Assembly (NCBI RefSeq): GCF_030272615.1
Contig: NC_081414.1
Location: 2,231,501 to 2,295,500, forward strand
Direction of reading: 5' to 3'
DNA from: Cryptomeria japonica
Taxonomy: Eukaryota > Streptophyta > Pinopsida > Cupressales > Cupressaceae
DNA length: 64,000 nt
Position 1 is the first letter of the stretch. Each line of letters begins with the position of its first letter. The notes below the pieces were generated by a model. The model saw only the letters and a program-made list of their open reading frames with translations. It did no database searches and was not told the DNA's origin. Positions 48,353 through 61,304 of this stretch are shown here, piece by piece. The position numbers were made by a program, and so were the translations under genes.

Positions 48353-49509
48353 GTTCCTATGATCTTTAGTCCTTTCAAATATTGCTATTTTTGTTTTTGT
48401 GATCTTACAACTCTGTGCTCTAGTTAAAACAAGCATACACATGTGTTGAATGTTGTGCAGGGATTCGATTGTCTAAAAGGTGTTTCGATAAGTGACCAAC
48501 TATCAATGTAGATATGATAGAGTGATATGACATGAAAAGATAATTCAAGTATTTGTAAGTTTGTAAGGTTTTTGATCTTAGGTTGGAGTGTGATGTAGAT
48601 GATTTTGATAAGACCAAGTCCAATAGGAATGATATATCCTATGATATGGGATGAAGTTATCCTGATCAAACATTGTAATTTTGTGATAGAGAATGATAGA
48701 TCCTAATGAGAAACTATGTTTAGAGTGATAAATCTATTAAAGAAGGTGATGATGCACTTTGAGATTTTAGATCTTGAACTTGTTGAAGATGAATACTTGA
48801 AAATATTGGGGTGTCTAGTTCTAGAATCCATTTTGACAAAAGATTACTTAATCGAGCAAACCAAGAAGACAACCTATGCACAGAAGGATAGATACCAGGT
48901 GTATACGCTCACTGTGAATTGACCAAGCAAACATGGCATATTTTAAAAAGACATGCGAGAAGATAGCTCTGGACCGATAGAAATAAAACCTCATAGGACA
49001 GTTTGGTAAGCTCCAAATGACAATTTAGATAGTTTCATACGATAAAGACAGATTCTCATACAACAATTTAGAGACCGATAAACTGATAATAAAGAATTTA
49101 TGTTGATCTGAATCGTATGACAATTTAACCATAACAAGATGAAAAACTAAATATCTTGTATGACAAACTAGGAAACTCGTACGACTTAGGACAGAGCAGA
49201 GACAAATTTTTTACTTTGACAATTTTTTTACCAATGATGTTTGATGTTTTGGTTGTGTTTTCAAGCTTTAAATGTTTCAGTTTTAGTGCCAAGGATGAAA
49301 ACACAACAAACACGCAATATGATAAGTGACTTCAAGTTCAAAATGCTAAATCCTAAGGAAGTTGGCTGAGAGAGAAAACCTTTGCTTGCAAACTTAGGTA
49401 CACACCCAATAGCTAATCAAAATACGGTCGTTGAGTCTCACGCAATGGATTCTCAACATCGTATTATCCAGCTCCAAATGCTAATGGGGGCATGATATGG
49501 CAAGTGTCT
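48353..49509 (-). other. Tat2 5' leader (probable)
   Basis: Sequence upstream of Tat2 gag with no credible ORF. Between 48990 and 49190 a short motif recurs about six times (on plus strand CGTATGACAA, CATACGATAA, CATACAACAA, TGTATGACAA, CGTACGACTT), reminiscent of the motif clusters in the Tat1 leader but different in sequence. Assignment to Tat2 rests on position only. Confidence 0.5.
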
Positions 49510-51662
49510 TGTAGAGCCCCTCCCAGATCAAGCTCTGGTTAACTTAGTTGACCATGGTTGAACATATTAATAAATGTTATAATTCAATCAGATGGGATAT
49601 GTTAGATGGATAGATTAGTGGGAAAAGTAATTGAACCAAGTTATGGAATCATTTTACCTTACGGTGCAAATTTTGATGTGTTATGGATTTAGATCCTATA
49701 TGATCCACTGATTGGATAATCTTGATATGATGTTTGTCAACTACCTCTGAAATTGCAATACTTCATTATGATATTAGAAAACATGGATGCATGCCATATT
49801 AATGATTGAGTTTCATAAGGATTATGATGATGCCTTTGAGTAAATTTCTTTATGTGGATTTTATTAGATAAATGATAAATTGATTGTTATGATTGAAATT
49901 GTATGCCAAGTGTCTGAATTGTATTCTTTTCATATATTGATATTATATGTGATTATTTGGGGTTACTAATGTGCAAAGTGAGATGTGCAGGAAAACTAAT
50001 CCATGCGACCATGGAAACTTTTCGGAGAACCAAATCTAAACCTATGTGCATTTGTGAAGCCAAGGGTTGTCTATTTGGAAAGACAACACCTCATGTGTAA
50101 TGTGTTTTATTCGTAAATGTGAATGCTTGAATGTGTGTTAAATTGTATTTATTAAAATTGTTAATTCCAAAAAGGGACATTGCCATGTGTATTTAAGTAT
50201 TGTATTTTTATTGTGTCACTTGACACGTGTTGTAAAGTGAGTTGGCAGTGACATGTCTCTTGGAGGGAATTAGTGTTACCAATGCATTTTTCAAATATTT
50301 TAGTGTGGTCCCAAATAAGTCTTGGATAGAGAGCCTTTGGAGTGGTCAACTCAAGTTTGACCCGTAGGTAAACTTCAGATGGGTTTTTAGAGGGTCAAAC
50401 TAACTCCTAAGGTTAGGTTAAGGGCATTTTTAATGGGCCATATGTTATACCTATGGGTAAAGGCCAATTTTATTCATGTGTCCACTCTCAGGTGACTGTC
50501 CAGTCACCTCAAAAGTTGAGTTTTTCAAGATGGCCGAATTTCAACTTTTGAGGATCTTACCCAGGTTAGACAACCTTTCTAATGAGTGATATTTTCTCTT
50601 CCCCATTTTCTCTCACCTTTTTAGGGTGCCTTGTATAGAGAGCTTGTAAGGTGTTGGGAAGACCAACCTATGAAAATCCCTCACCCTTCCCAAGAGGATT
50701 GGAAAGAGTGAGGAGTGTCTTCTTAGGGAATGGTTTGAGAGGGAGAATTTTGATTACCCACTCTCCATTTTTGGAGACATAGATTTCTTGAGAAGTTTTA
50801 GTTTTGGAGTTGGAATTTTGCTAAGTCTTGAGAAGGGAAAGAATAGTGGATTGGGCAGCTCTCCTACACCTTCTACTCATTTCCATTTGCAGGTTTTAAT
50901 GTTGGTTGAAAAACTCTCTTATTTATGTGTGTAGTGTTAAGGTGGAAATATTGTTTGGCTTTTCTATGGTCATTTTCTTTGTAGGCTTGGGAAGATTGTT
51001 TGGAGTTCTTCCTTGTGCATTTTGTCTTGCATGTTTCATGTTATATGTTTTGGATGTTTCAAGGCCATACTCACCCTTGGGAGGGTAGAGTAGCCTTGAG
51101 GGTGAAGGGCTACTTGACAACCTAAGAGTGTAGAGACTCTCTTATGGAAAGAGAGTGATACACAAGGGTTATGGGCCCCTTGCTGCATTGTTGTTTTTCA
51201 TGTTTATGCAATGGGGGTCATAAGGGGAGATTTGGGCTTGTATGCCATGGGGGACATAGGGATATTTGTTGGGACAAGTTTGGAACTTGTGGTTATTCTA
51301 CTTGGTATCTTTACAAAGGCAATATATTCTCCTATTTGCGGATTCTCCTCTAGGTACTTGGTCCACCTTCACCCCATAAGATATAGCCACTTGGTGACTT
51401 TGTTTATCCTTGGGATGGGAGTTCTATGGTTGTGAATCTTATTGTGTTTTTGTTTTCAATGGTTGTATCTCGTTTAGCCTTGGTACTCCTAGCTAGGGGT
51501 GGCTTCATGTAAGCCTAGGTTGGGAGGTGAGCCTCCATGGTCACAACCCGTAAGCTTTATTGCAGGTTTGCTTTGGAAATAAAGGATGAAGAAAAGTTAA
51601 GATCGTGTGCTTGGTCTCCTATTAGTATTTTTTAAAATTTAGAAAATATATGTTTTGTAACA
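49510..51662 (+). repeat. Chromovirus LTR-like sequence, 3' end unresolved
   Basis: Begins TGTAGAGCCCCTCCCAG. Over its first 350 bases it is recognisably similar to the minus-strand chromovirus LTR at 1-391 (shared text TTATGGATTTAGA, CTATATGAT, GAATTGCA.GACTTCATT). No PBS follows, so it would be a solo LTR. Two ends are possible: GACA at 50253, followed by TGTCT that repeats the five bases before 49510, or GTAACA near 51662. AATAAA at 51577 and continuing LTR-like text favour the longer form. Frames at 50906-51088 and 51171-51435 show no motif. Confidence 0.45.
50490..50553. repeat. Two overlapping inverted repeats
   Basis: AGGTGACTG, 2 bases, CAGTCACCT (50490-50509). Directly overlapping it, CCTCAAAAGTTGA (50507-50519) with its exact reverse complement at 50541-50553. 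Either hairpin, but not both fully, could form. Confidence 0.8.
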
Positions 51663-52562
51663 AGCCCTCATTCTTGTAGATATGTAGACTCTTGAGGATG
51701 TAATCTTTTGTTATTAATGTAAAGTGGGATTAAAAAAAAAGAATGTATATTTATCCCTTTGTTGCATTTTAGTTATAAAGAAATCAAAGAAGCAGTTTTA
51801 AAACATTCCTATATTGTCATTTGTTATCAATGGAAAAGAGTAGGAAAAGTAAACTTATTTTATGTTTTATTGTTTGTTGGAAGAAAAATATATAAAATGA
51901 AAGGGAAGAAAAATATTTAAATAAATGTATCTTATTTCTATAATCAGTTTTATGGTGTAGACTGTTAGGATTAATGACAGTCCCAAAGATACTGAGAGGG
52001 GGGGATGAATCAATATCTAACTGGTTTGCTGAATATTTAAACTTATTAAGAACTTTTCATCCTAAAATAGTGTACCGGTAAATAAGAATTAATGCAGTAA
52101 ACATGAACAATAAAGACAGTATAGAAAACACACCATAACACAAGATGTTTAATGAGGAAACCCGGTGTGGGAAAAACCTCGGTGGGATTTGTGACCCACA
52201 ATATTCACTCACTGGCCAATGAATAAATATTACTTACAATAAGGGGCCTACGCATGCAGGAATGTCAACTGCTTAGAGCTCACTGCTCAATAAGAGTCAC
52301 ACTGACTACAAAAGTGGATTATGAAATCCAATACAATGTATTGCTTCAAAATAGCATCAACTATGTCAGGTTCAACATTGGTTTAACCTCATTCCATTAC
52401 CAAAACCTTTGTTGTCAACTATATCACCTTATACACAATTTTCATACTTCCATACATACATACTTCTCTATAATGACCTATAATATCTCATTACATTTAA
52501 ATAAAAAAAAGTTTATTCCCTGTCGGCTGGGGTGTCGGTATGCATTGTTGCTGCTGTCAGTG

Positions 52563-54045
52563 TGTAAAGTTCTGATGCCTATAGCTAACAAGATGAGAGG
52601 GGGGGGGTGAATCATGCAAACTTAATCTTCCATGAAATCAACATATTCAACCTCGGTAACTTATACTTCAGCAATATAACCAAAAACTGCTAAACATGCT
52701 AACTCATAAACACATAATCATCATAACACATATAACACCAGATTTAACGTGGAAACCCAAATAGGGAAAAACCACTGTGGGATTTTGGGCCCACTAAGAA
52801 ATATACCCTTCTAGAGTATGCTTAGTTAAAAGAAAATCCTGTTAAAGATTACAAACACATTGCTAGATGTGACCCAGTTAAAGGATTTCCCTCAGATCTG
52901 TTAGGATCTTCACTTTGTTAGAAGTGACCTTGTCAGAGGATTTCAAACACTCAATTAGAATGTTACTTTGCTAGAGGGTTTACAAATAAGACTGTTAGGT
53001 CCACTCGGTTAAGAGATTTTCTGTCACTTACAAAATAACAGTAATAAAAATATATTTGCAACTTCACATCTAAAATGCTAAAGTAGATTCTATTTGCTCA
53101 AAACAATCTTGTCATAGGACTTATCTTGTCCCTCTTCTAGGATCCCTACTCTATTATTCAAATAGGTCTTCAAGCTTCTATGCTTGATAATCAATATGTA
53201 GCATCCATGTGCTTACACTTGCCCGCATACATTGTTCATCAACAATTCCTTATTTATAAATAATTTGCTAACTGCTAAATCTCCTTGATCACATTTCCCA
53301 TGATCAATCTTAGCCATCAAATCTTCAATCTTGACTAGGTTCAATGTATCCTTCGATCTGAAAAATATTTTACCTCGCCTAGGAACTTGTGCTAGGTTAT
53401 TGCGGTTCAATCTGTTCTGTAGATCTTCCTCTTGATTTTCCATTGACGTAGATCCTTAACAAACTTCATGCACGACATACCAATCATTTATTCATCTCCA
53501 GCTCATCAGCATCATTCATTAAATAATGCTTTTATCCATCCAATGTGATCTGTCATAACTTGGTTGCAACTCGGTAAATACAAAAATTTACTCGGTAGAC
53601 ATTTCGCCTTCATTAACCGATATCGATAACCTTAGGATTTACTGACTAGGTTCCTTAGGGTTTACCGACTAGGTTCTTTTCTCGGTGACATAGTATAGTA
53701 TTAACCTTACAATCAAACAACATATGTAGGATATAAAAACAATCTAAACATCATGATCTCATCATTATCTAACTCGGTAATAGTTTCCCATTGAATAACT
53801 TATTTCTCCCCTTATTCATCACATTCTTTCTATGTCTTACCGACATCTTAATTCTCTTCAAATCAATCTTCTCAAGATATGGCAACATCATACTAAATCA
53901 AAATATCAATTTCTTGACATCAATAACAAAATAATGTTATAAAGATAGTTATCATCCTTCTTTAGTTATATCAAATAATCTCCAACAACCTTCTCAATAT
54001 CCTTAATGAAATGCCAACAATCTCCTTTCTATTGTAATTCCAACA
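52563..54045 (-). repeat. 3' LTR of Copia2
   Basis: 1483 bp, minus strand TGTTGGAATTACAATAG to AGAACTTTACA. Contains GTGGAAACCCAAATAGGGAA (52749 on, plus strand) and a G-run at 52598-52607 that is the reverse of the C-rich block. Confidence 0.92.
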
Positions 54046-54534
54046 ATCTCCCCCTTTGGAATTGATGGCAAAACCAACTTTTAAATGGTAATACCAACAC
54101 GATATTCAAATTGATTCAGATTTAGATTGCTGTTAGACTTCTCCTGTTATCCTTGAGCTGTTAAAATCCTCTGAAGTCTTCTAGGATTTCTCCCTCTTTC
54201 ATTAGGCTTCTGAGTTGTTGTCTTGCATTTAGTCTTCTCCCCCTATCATTAGTCTTTTGTTATCTTCTTCATTTAGGGCTTTACCATTTAGTCTACCATT
54301 TAGTCTTCTCCCCCTTTGACAACAATGCCAAAAAGTAAAAGAACTAAATCATGATTTCTTCCCCTATGAATTGATTTGCCTTGCTATGTATCATCTCAGT
54401 CTCAGTCAGATCAACTTGTCTCTATTCACTATTTCCTGCACACCTTTAGAAAACCTTCTAAAGTGTGTAAATCAACATCAATCCACACATAATGTTCTGT
54501 AGATTCATCGAATTGATGCTTTCACCAAACTCTT

Positions 54535-57500
54535 TTAGTGAGTAGAAGATAGGGGTAGGATCCCTAACTTGCTCCTGAGATACTCAAAAGTGTCCCTTGG
54601 TAGTGGCTTTGTGAAGATGTCTGCTATTTGCTCCTTTGAACTAATATATTCCAGCACAACTTTCTTCTCTTGAACTTCTTCTCTGAGATAATGATACTTT
54701 ATAGAGATATGCTTTGTTTTAGAGTGCATTACCGGATTCTTTGAAATGTTAATGGCACTAGTATTATCACAGAATATAGTTACTGGCTTGGTAACTTTCT
54801 CATTTATACCTTCCAACAGTTGTTGTTGACTGTGAAATACATCCTTGTTTCTTGCTAAGCCAACTCACTAGTCTTTCTCCTAAAAAGAAAGCTCCACCAC
54901 TTGTGCTTTTCCTTTCATCAATGTTGCCTGCCCAATCAGCATTAGTATAAACTTTTAAATCAAAATCATTTCTCTTTTCATATACTAAGCCATAATCTTC
55001 AGTGCCTCTCAGGTATCTGAAAAATATCTTAAGTGCTATCATACGGGTTTCTTTGGGATCTGTAGAGAATCTTGCAACAATACCTATTGCATGTGTTATA
55101 TCCGGTCTACTGTGCACTAAATATTGTAACTTTCCAATCATAGATCGGTAAAGTGTCTCATCAACATATGCAAAATCATCATTCTTTGATAGTTTATAGT
55201 TGCTAGTCATAGGAGTACTTACAGGTTTAGAATCCTCCATTCCAAATTTCTTCAAGATTTCCTTTATGTACTTGGATTGAGTAATGAAAATCTCATCTCT
55301 CATTTGCAGTATTTGTAAACCTATAAAATACTTCATCTCACGATTAATGACATCTCAAATTCTTTGTATATTTCATTTCCAAAGTTCTTGCATAAGGAGT
55401 CATTACCACAAAAAATAATATCATCAACAAATATGGCTAAGATTAGTATTCCATTGTCCTCATCATTCTTCATGTACATATTGTTGTTTTCACTTGTCCT
55501 TATAAAACCAATCTTAATCAAATAAGAGTGCAGTCTTTCATACCATGCTCTAGGTGCTTGTTTCAGACCATATAAAGCTTTGTTTAGTTTGCATACCTGA
55601 TCTTTACTCTTGTCTTCAACAAATACAAACTTTGTTTAGTTTGCATACCTAATCTTTACTCTTGTCTTCAGGTTGTTCAATATAAACTTCTTCTTCTAGT
55701 ATACCATTCAAAAATGCAGATTTAACATCCGTTTGATATACCTTGAAATTTTTTAAAGAAGCATATACCAACAATGTTCTTACTCCCTCAAGTCTAACCA
55801 CAAGTGCAAAAGTCTCACCATAATCTATTCCTTCTTCTTGAGCATAACCTTTGCAAACTAGTCTTGCTTTGTTGCGAATGACCTCACCTTTTTCATTTAG
55901 CTTGTTTCTGAAAATTCACTTTGTACCGATTACATTTTTGTCCTTCGGTCTTGGGACCAGTGTCCATGTGTCATTCTTCTTGATTTGATCAATCTCTTCT
56001 GTCATAGCATTTACCCAATCTTCACTATTAAATGCCTCTTTTACTATTCTCGGTTCAAATTCAGATATCAGACATGTGTTCTATCTCACTTTATTTCTTG
56101 TCATCACTAGATCATCCTTATCTCCTATAATCTGACTCGATGCATGATGTCTTCTAACATATTTGGCTAATATAGGCTCGGTACGCTCTGTATGATCTTC
56201 TTCATCACTCCGTAACTGGAGATTATCTTCATTTTCTTCAACATCTTTCTCGGTAGGGTTTCTCGATTGAACATAGACAAATTCTTCATAATCTTCTGGT
56301 TCTTTGGAATTTCCTTCATCATTTCTTTCTGCAAATTCATTAATTTTCACATTTGCACTTTCTACTATTTTGTTAAATGATTTGATCAGACATTTAAATG
56401 CTTTACTTCTAGAAGAATAACCAAGAAATGTTCCTTCTTCACTTTTCTGATCAAACTTTCCATTTCTGTCATCTTTGTGAACATAAAATCTACTTCCAAA
56501 GATTTTAAAATAACTTACATTAGGTTTCTTGTCATACCAGATCTCATAAGGTGTTTTCATAGTTCCTTTCTTCAATTGTACTCGGTTTGGGGTGTAAACT
56601 GCAGTGTTGATTGCTTCTCTCCAAAATGTTTGAGGTACCCTCTTTTCTATCATCGGGGTTCTGGCACAATCTACAATTGATTTGTTTCTTCTCTCAGCTA
56701 TCCCATTTTGTTGGGGTGTTCTTGGTGCAGACACTTGCCTTTTTATACCATGATCATTGCAAAATAAGTTAAATTCATCAGAATTGAATTCTCCTCCTCT
56801 ATCAGATCTAAGACATTTCAGCTATCTTCCTATTTCATTTTCAACTCTTGCCTTGTACCATTTAAACATAACTGACATCATCCTTGAGTAATCATTACAA
56901 ATAATATGAAATATTTATCACCATAATAACTTTGAACTTTCATGGGACCACAAAGATTAGTGTGTACAAGATCTAAAATTCCTTTAGAAGTGTAGGACTT
57001 ACTTGTAAAGCTTGATCTTGTCATCTTACCCATCTGGCATCCTCGGCACATAGCATTCTCAGGTTTTTCTAAGCTCGGTAGACCTCTTACTCAGTGCTTC
57101 TTACTTATTTTGATCAGATTATCAAAATTTACATGACAAAACCTTTTATGCCATAACCAAGTATCATCTATCTTTGCATAAAGACACTTGTTCTGAGTTG
57201 AGTCAAGATGAAATGTATTAGCTTTTGTTTGTGTCCCGGTAGTAGCCAGATTTCCATGTTTGTCATGGACTTTGACACATCCCTTTTGGAATTCTATTCG
57301 GTAACCTGTATTGTTTAGTTGTGCTACACTCAACAAATTGTATTTCAAACCTTCAACCTAGTATACATCATCACATTTAGCATTGTCAAGAAGTGTTATA
57401 GATCCTTTACCTTTCACTAGACATGGTGCATCATTACCAAATCTTACATAACCTCCATCATAGTCTTCTAATTTTACAAACTTGTGTTTATCACCTGTCA

Positions 57501-58620
57501 TGTGATGTGAGCATCCACTGTCTATGATCCAAGAATCATTATTATTTATGTGAGATATTAGGGATTTTTCTTCATACCTTTCTTCATCTGATCCATCTTT
57601 AATAGCCACATAAACAACTTCCTCTGTATCCGTTTCATCAGATTTATCATCGTTGGATTCCTCATTAGCTACTAGGCATGTCTTTCTGTCTCTCCTTCTG
57701 AAGTCTCGTTGTCCTCTATATTGGTTGTCTTTCTACCTATTATCTCAGTATTCTCTCTTTTCACTAGATTCTTTGTCAGGATAGTTAGAAGCCATATGTC
57801 CTATTTTATCACAATTGAAACATTTTAAAGGTAGCTTTCCTTTATACTTACCTTTTCCTCTCAGTAACCTTCTGGCTAATAATGCTTCAAACTCTTCTTG
57901 CTTTTTGATTTCCTCATACAGTTTGTGCACTTCTTCCATGTTCTTGTGAAATCTTTCACTTGCTCCACTGTGATTCCCTTCAGAGTACTTACTCATTCTA
58001 TCATTTTAATCATCAGATTCACCAATATGAAAAGAACTGAATTTAGATTCTACTTTATTTACCGAAGACTCACTGTTATCAAAATTACTTAGCTCAAATG
58101 CATGTAGCTTACCAATAGTAGCATCCAAAGAAATTGGCATATTAGGTACAAACCTCAATTCATTGATTGCAGAGACTCAAATGGCATAAGCAGGTAGAAG
58201 TGTTCTAAGCAACTTACTTGTTACATCCTTTTCTTCAATAGTTCCTCCTACTCCTTTAATTTGATTGACAGTCTCCTTTAACCTTGTACTGTATTGGGTT
58301 ATGTTCTCACCTTCATTCATTCTCATGGATTCAAGTTGTCCTCTTAGACTATCTACTTTTTCTCTTTGAACATGTTCATCACCGCCATACACAAATATGA
58401 GCTTGGTCCACATTGCTTTTGCATCATTGCAGCCTTCTAGATCATTAAACTCTGAGTCGGTCAATGCTGATGTTATTTCAATCATAGCTTGAATATGTTC
58501 TTGCTTTGCCTTTATCTCTTCCAAGGTCATCGGGTTGGTGCTTGGTGGTATGTAGTCATTCTCCAAATAATATGTTGCATATTCTCCAATTCCTGATAAA
58601 TGCAGCTTCATCCTTTTCTA
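54535..58620 (-). pseudogene. Copia2 gag-pol, broken
   Basis: Reading down from about 58620: gag (MKLHLSGIGEYATYYLEN), zinc knuckle CFNCDKIGHMASNYP with Tyr for the last Cys (about 57830-57785), protease IDSGCSHHMTG (about 57530), integrase HHCC part with WLWHKRFCH (about 57160), core with HTNLCGP where Asp is usual (about 56970), ERRNKS (about 56695), RT with VDDIIFCGN (about 55430), RNase H (55000-54540). Frame changes occur near 56790, 56000, 55335 and 54830, and there are several stops (for example at 58177, 57745 and 57358). A roughly 51-bp segment before the RT core is duplicated (55579-55670). The integrase Asp change would by itself abolish activity. Confidence 0.88.
55579..55670. repeat. 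Local tandem duplication in Copia2 RT
   Basis: A 40-base block starting CTTTGTTTAGTTTGCATACC occurs at 55579-55618 and again at 55630-55670 with one mismatch. It is absent from other copia RT genes and adds extra residues. Confidence 0.85.
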
Positions 58621-58719
58621 CCATGTGGAGAAACTTGACTTGTTCAGCTTTGGTGCATCCCTTTTATACATCTTTGGATCTTTGCCTCGAGTACCTTTAA
58701 ATTTTTCTTCTAGAGTCCA

Positions 58720-58735
58720 AAGCTTTGATACCAAT
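58720..58735 (-). other. Primer-binding site of Copia2
   Basis: On the minus strand TGGTATCAAAGC follows the 5' LTR end by two bases; it is the initiator tRNA-Met site with one change from TGGTATCAGAGC. Confidence 0.85.
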
Positions 58736-60238
58736 TGTAAAGTTCTGATGTCTATAGATAACAAGATGAGAGGGGGCGGTGAATCATGCAAACTTAATCT
58801 TCCATGAAATCAACAGATTCAACCTCGGTAACTTATACTTCAACAATATAACCAAAAACTGCTAAACATGCTAACTCATAAACACATAATCATTATAACA
58901 CATATAACACCAGATTTAACGTGGAAACCCAAATAGGGAAAAACCACTGTGGGATTTCGGACCCACTAAGAAATGTACCCTTCTAGAGTATGCTCGGTTA
59001 AAATAAAATCATGTTAAAGATTACAAACACATTGCTAGATGTGACCTGGTTAAGGGATTTCCCTCAGATCTATTAGGATCTTCACTTTGTTAGAAGTGAC
59101 CTTGTCAAAGGATTTCAAACACTCATTTAGAATGTTACCTTGCTAGAGGGTTTACAAATAAGACTGTTAGGTCCACTTGGTTAAGAGATTTTCTGTCACT
59201 TACAAAATAACAGTAATAAAAATATATCTGCAACTTCACATCTAAAATGCTAAAGCAGATTCTATTTGCTCAAAACAATCTTGTCATAGGACTTATCTTG
59301 TCCCTTTGTTGGGCTCCCTACTCTGTTATTCAAATAGGTCTTCAAGCTTCTGTGCTTGGTAATTACTATGTAGCATCCATGTGCTTACACTTGCTTGCAT
59401 ACATTGTTCATCAACAATTCCTTATTTATAAATAATTTGCTAACCATTGAATCTCCTTGATCACATTCTCCATGATCAATCTTAACCATCAGATCTTCAA
59501 TCTTGACTAGGTTCAATGTATCCTTCGATTTGAAAAAGGTTTTACCTCGCCTAGGAACTTGCAGTCCTTCCTAGGAACTTGTGCTAGGTTATTGCGGTTC
59601 AATCTGTGTTGTAGATCTTCCTCTTGATTTTCCATTGCTGTAGATCCTTAACAAACTTCATGCGCGGCATACCAATCATTTATTCATCTCCAGCTCATCA
59701 GTATCCTTCATTAAATAATGCTTTTATCCATCCAATGCGATCTGTCATAACTCGGTTGCAACTCGGTAAATACTAAACTTTACTCGGTAGACATTCTGCC
59801 TTCATTAACCGATATCGATAACCTTAGGTTTTACTGACTAGGTTCCTTAGGGTTTACCGACTAGGTTCTTTGCTCGGTGACATAGTATAGTATTAACCTT
59901 ACAATCAAACAACATATGTAGGATGTCAAAACAAATCTAAACATCATGATCTCATCATTGTCTAACTCGGTAATAGTTGCCCATTGAATACCTTATTTCT
60001 CCCCTTATTCATCACATTCTTTATGTGTCTTACACACATCTTAATTCTCTTCAAATCAATCTTCTCAAGATATGGCAACATCATACTGAATTAAAATATC
60101 AATTTCTTGACATCAATGACAAAATAATGTTATAAAGATAGTTATCATCCTTCTTCAGTTATATCAAATAATCTCCAACAACCTTCTCAATATCCTTAAT
60201 GAAATGACAACAATCTCCATTCTATTGTAATGCCAACA
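58736..60238 (-). repeat. 5' LTR of Copia2
   Basis: 1503 bp, minus strand TGTTGGCATTACAATAG to AGAACTTTACA. Aligns along its whole length with 52563-54045; a short GCAGTCCTTCCTAGGAACTT duplication near 59560 is present only here. Confidence 0.92.
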
Positions 60239-60389
60239 CGGTGAAGTGTCTGCCGGTGTATGTAGATGTCTATGCCGGTGTCGGTAACTACTAGTGGATT
60301 TACCAGATGAATGCTAGAAGGTTGGTAGATGGTTGCCATCAATGACAACACCAACTATTCTCATAAGAGTGTAGAATACCAACATAGAG

Positions 60390-60855
60390 TAGCTTAGAAT
60401 GAAACCTAAACATGTAATGTTGAATAAGCATATATTGCAGTTCATTTATTTATTGGAGCATATTCATGTAAAAGAAAAATTTTAATGCTAGTAGCAATCT
60501 GCAGTAGGAAGTAAATAATTAGTAGAATGTGAAATTCAAAAGTTAAAGCTTATAACTAACAACTAGTGATTTATTCATTATGCTCACTAAAGTGATATTG
60601 TTGGTTGGTCTTAAATAAAAATGAACCAATACTGTTATAAAATAAAACATTATGGGATGTAATGTTTCTGCACTTATATATTAAATAAAATTAGATTTTG
60701 TTAGTGTTGTTATAAAATAGATTCATGACTGTTAAATATGCTATGCTGAAAAATATTTTTGCTCAACAAGTAAATGTAGCCAAGTGAATCCATATAGAAC
60801 ATATAAATAAATGTTGCTGATTTATGAATGTCCTGTTCTCAGTAAATGAATTGTA

Positions 60856-60857
<2 letters not shown>
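60390..60857. other. AT-rich sequence, nothing recognised
   Basis: No gene, LTR terminus or repeat identified; probably part of whatever the outer solo LTR landed in. Confidence 0.5.

Positions 60858-60911
<54 letters not shown>
60858..60911. repeat. (TA)n microsatellite
   Basis: About 27 uninterrupted TA units. Confidence 0.97.
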
Positions 60912-60912
<1 letters not shown>

Positions 60913-61026
60913 GGTTGCCTATATACTAAGCTATTGTTAGAAGTAAATAAATTAAAAATAAATAAATTAAAATATATTGAGTCTAAATTTGTTCATCTAT
61001 AAACATGTATTTATTTACATTTATGG

Positions 61027-61145
<119 letters not shown>

Positions 61146-61296
61146 TTTTTTATAAAATAATGTTATAGCTGTTCTGCATGAGAAATAAACATACATTTCT
61201 CTGTTGCCCCTTTTTTTCACCAAATCATATTTTCTACGTTTAAAAAAAAAAAAACATTGAAAGCAAAGTAAATAAAAATAGAAAAAAAGTTAATAA

Positions 61297-61304
<8 letters not shown>

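Larger units (their letters stand above)
35553..49509 (-). mobile_element. Tat2: second Tat-lineage element, minus strand, in pieces
   Basis: Pieces in reading order: leader 49509-48353, gag-protease 48352-45712, protease/G-patch/linker 38147-37171, start of RT 35748-35553. They are separated by Copia1, a solo LTR and Tat1. Each piece aligns in order with Tat1 gag-pol, at clearly lower identity than two copies of one family. Everything after the RT start (rest of RT, RNase H, integrase, 3' LTR) is absent from the window, removed with the left flank of Tat1 or lying outside. No LTR of its own is identified. Confidence 0.8.
52563..60238 (-). mobile_element. Copia2: complete-length Ty1/copia element, minus strand
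   Basis: 3' LTR 52563-54045, internal 54046-58735, 5' LTR 58736-60238. TSD is CAGTG (52558-52562) and CGGTG (60239-60243), one mismatch. PBS at 58720-58735 and polypurine tract at 54046-54060, both on the minus strand. Nested in the solo LTR 51963-60384. More decayed than Copia1, with several frameshifts. The coding text is related to Copia1 but clearly a different family. Confidence 0.92.
51963..60384 (-). repeat. Solo copia-type LTR split by Copia2
   Basis: Outer pieces 51963-52562 and 60239-60384 make a 741-bp LTR on the minus strand after removing Copia2 and one TSD copy: start TGTTGGTATTCTACACTC at 60384, end TAATCCTAACA at 51963. TSD is TAGAC (51958-51962) and TAGAG (60385-60389), one mismatch. 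It has the C-rich block (about 51995) and GAGGAAACCCGGTGTGGGAA (52154 on) like the other copia LTRs, but is half their length. Confidence 0.78.

Noticed and set aside
50906-51435. Hydrophobic short frames as membrane protein genes
   Set aside because: They lie in LTR-like sequence, are 60-74 codons, and overlap in different frames without start context or conserved text.
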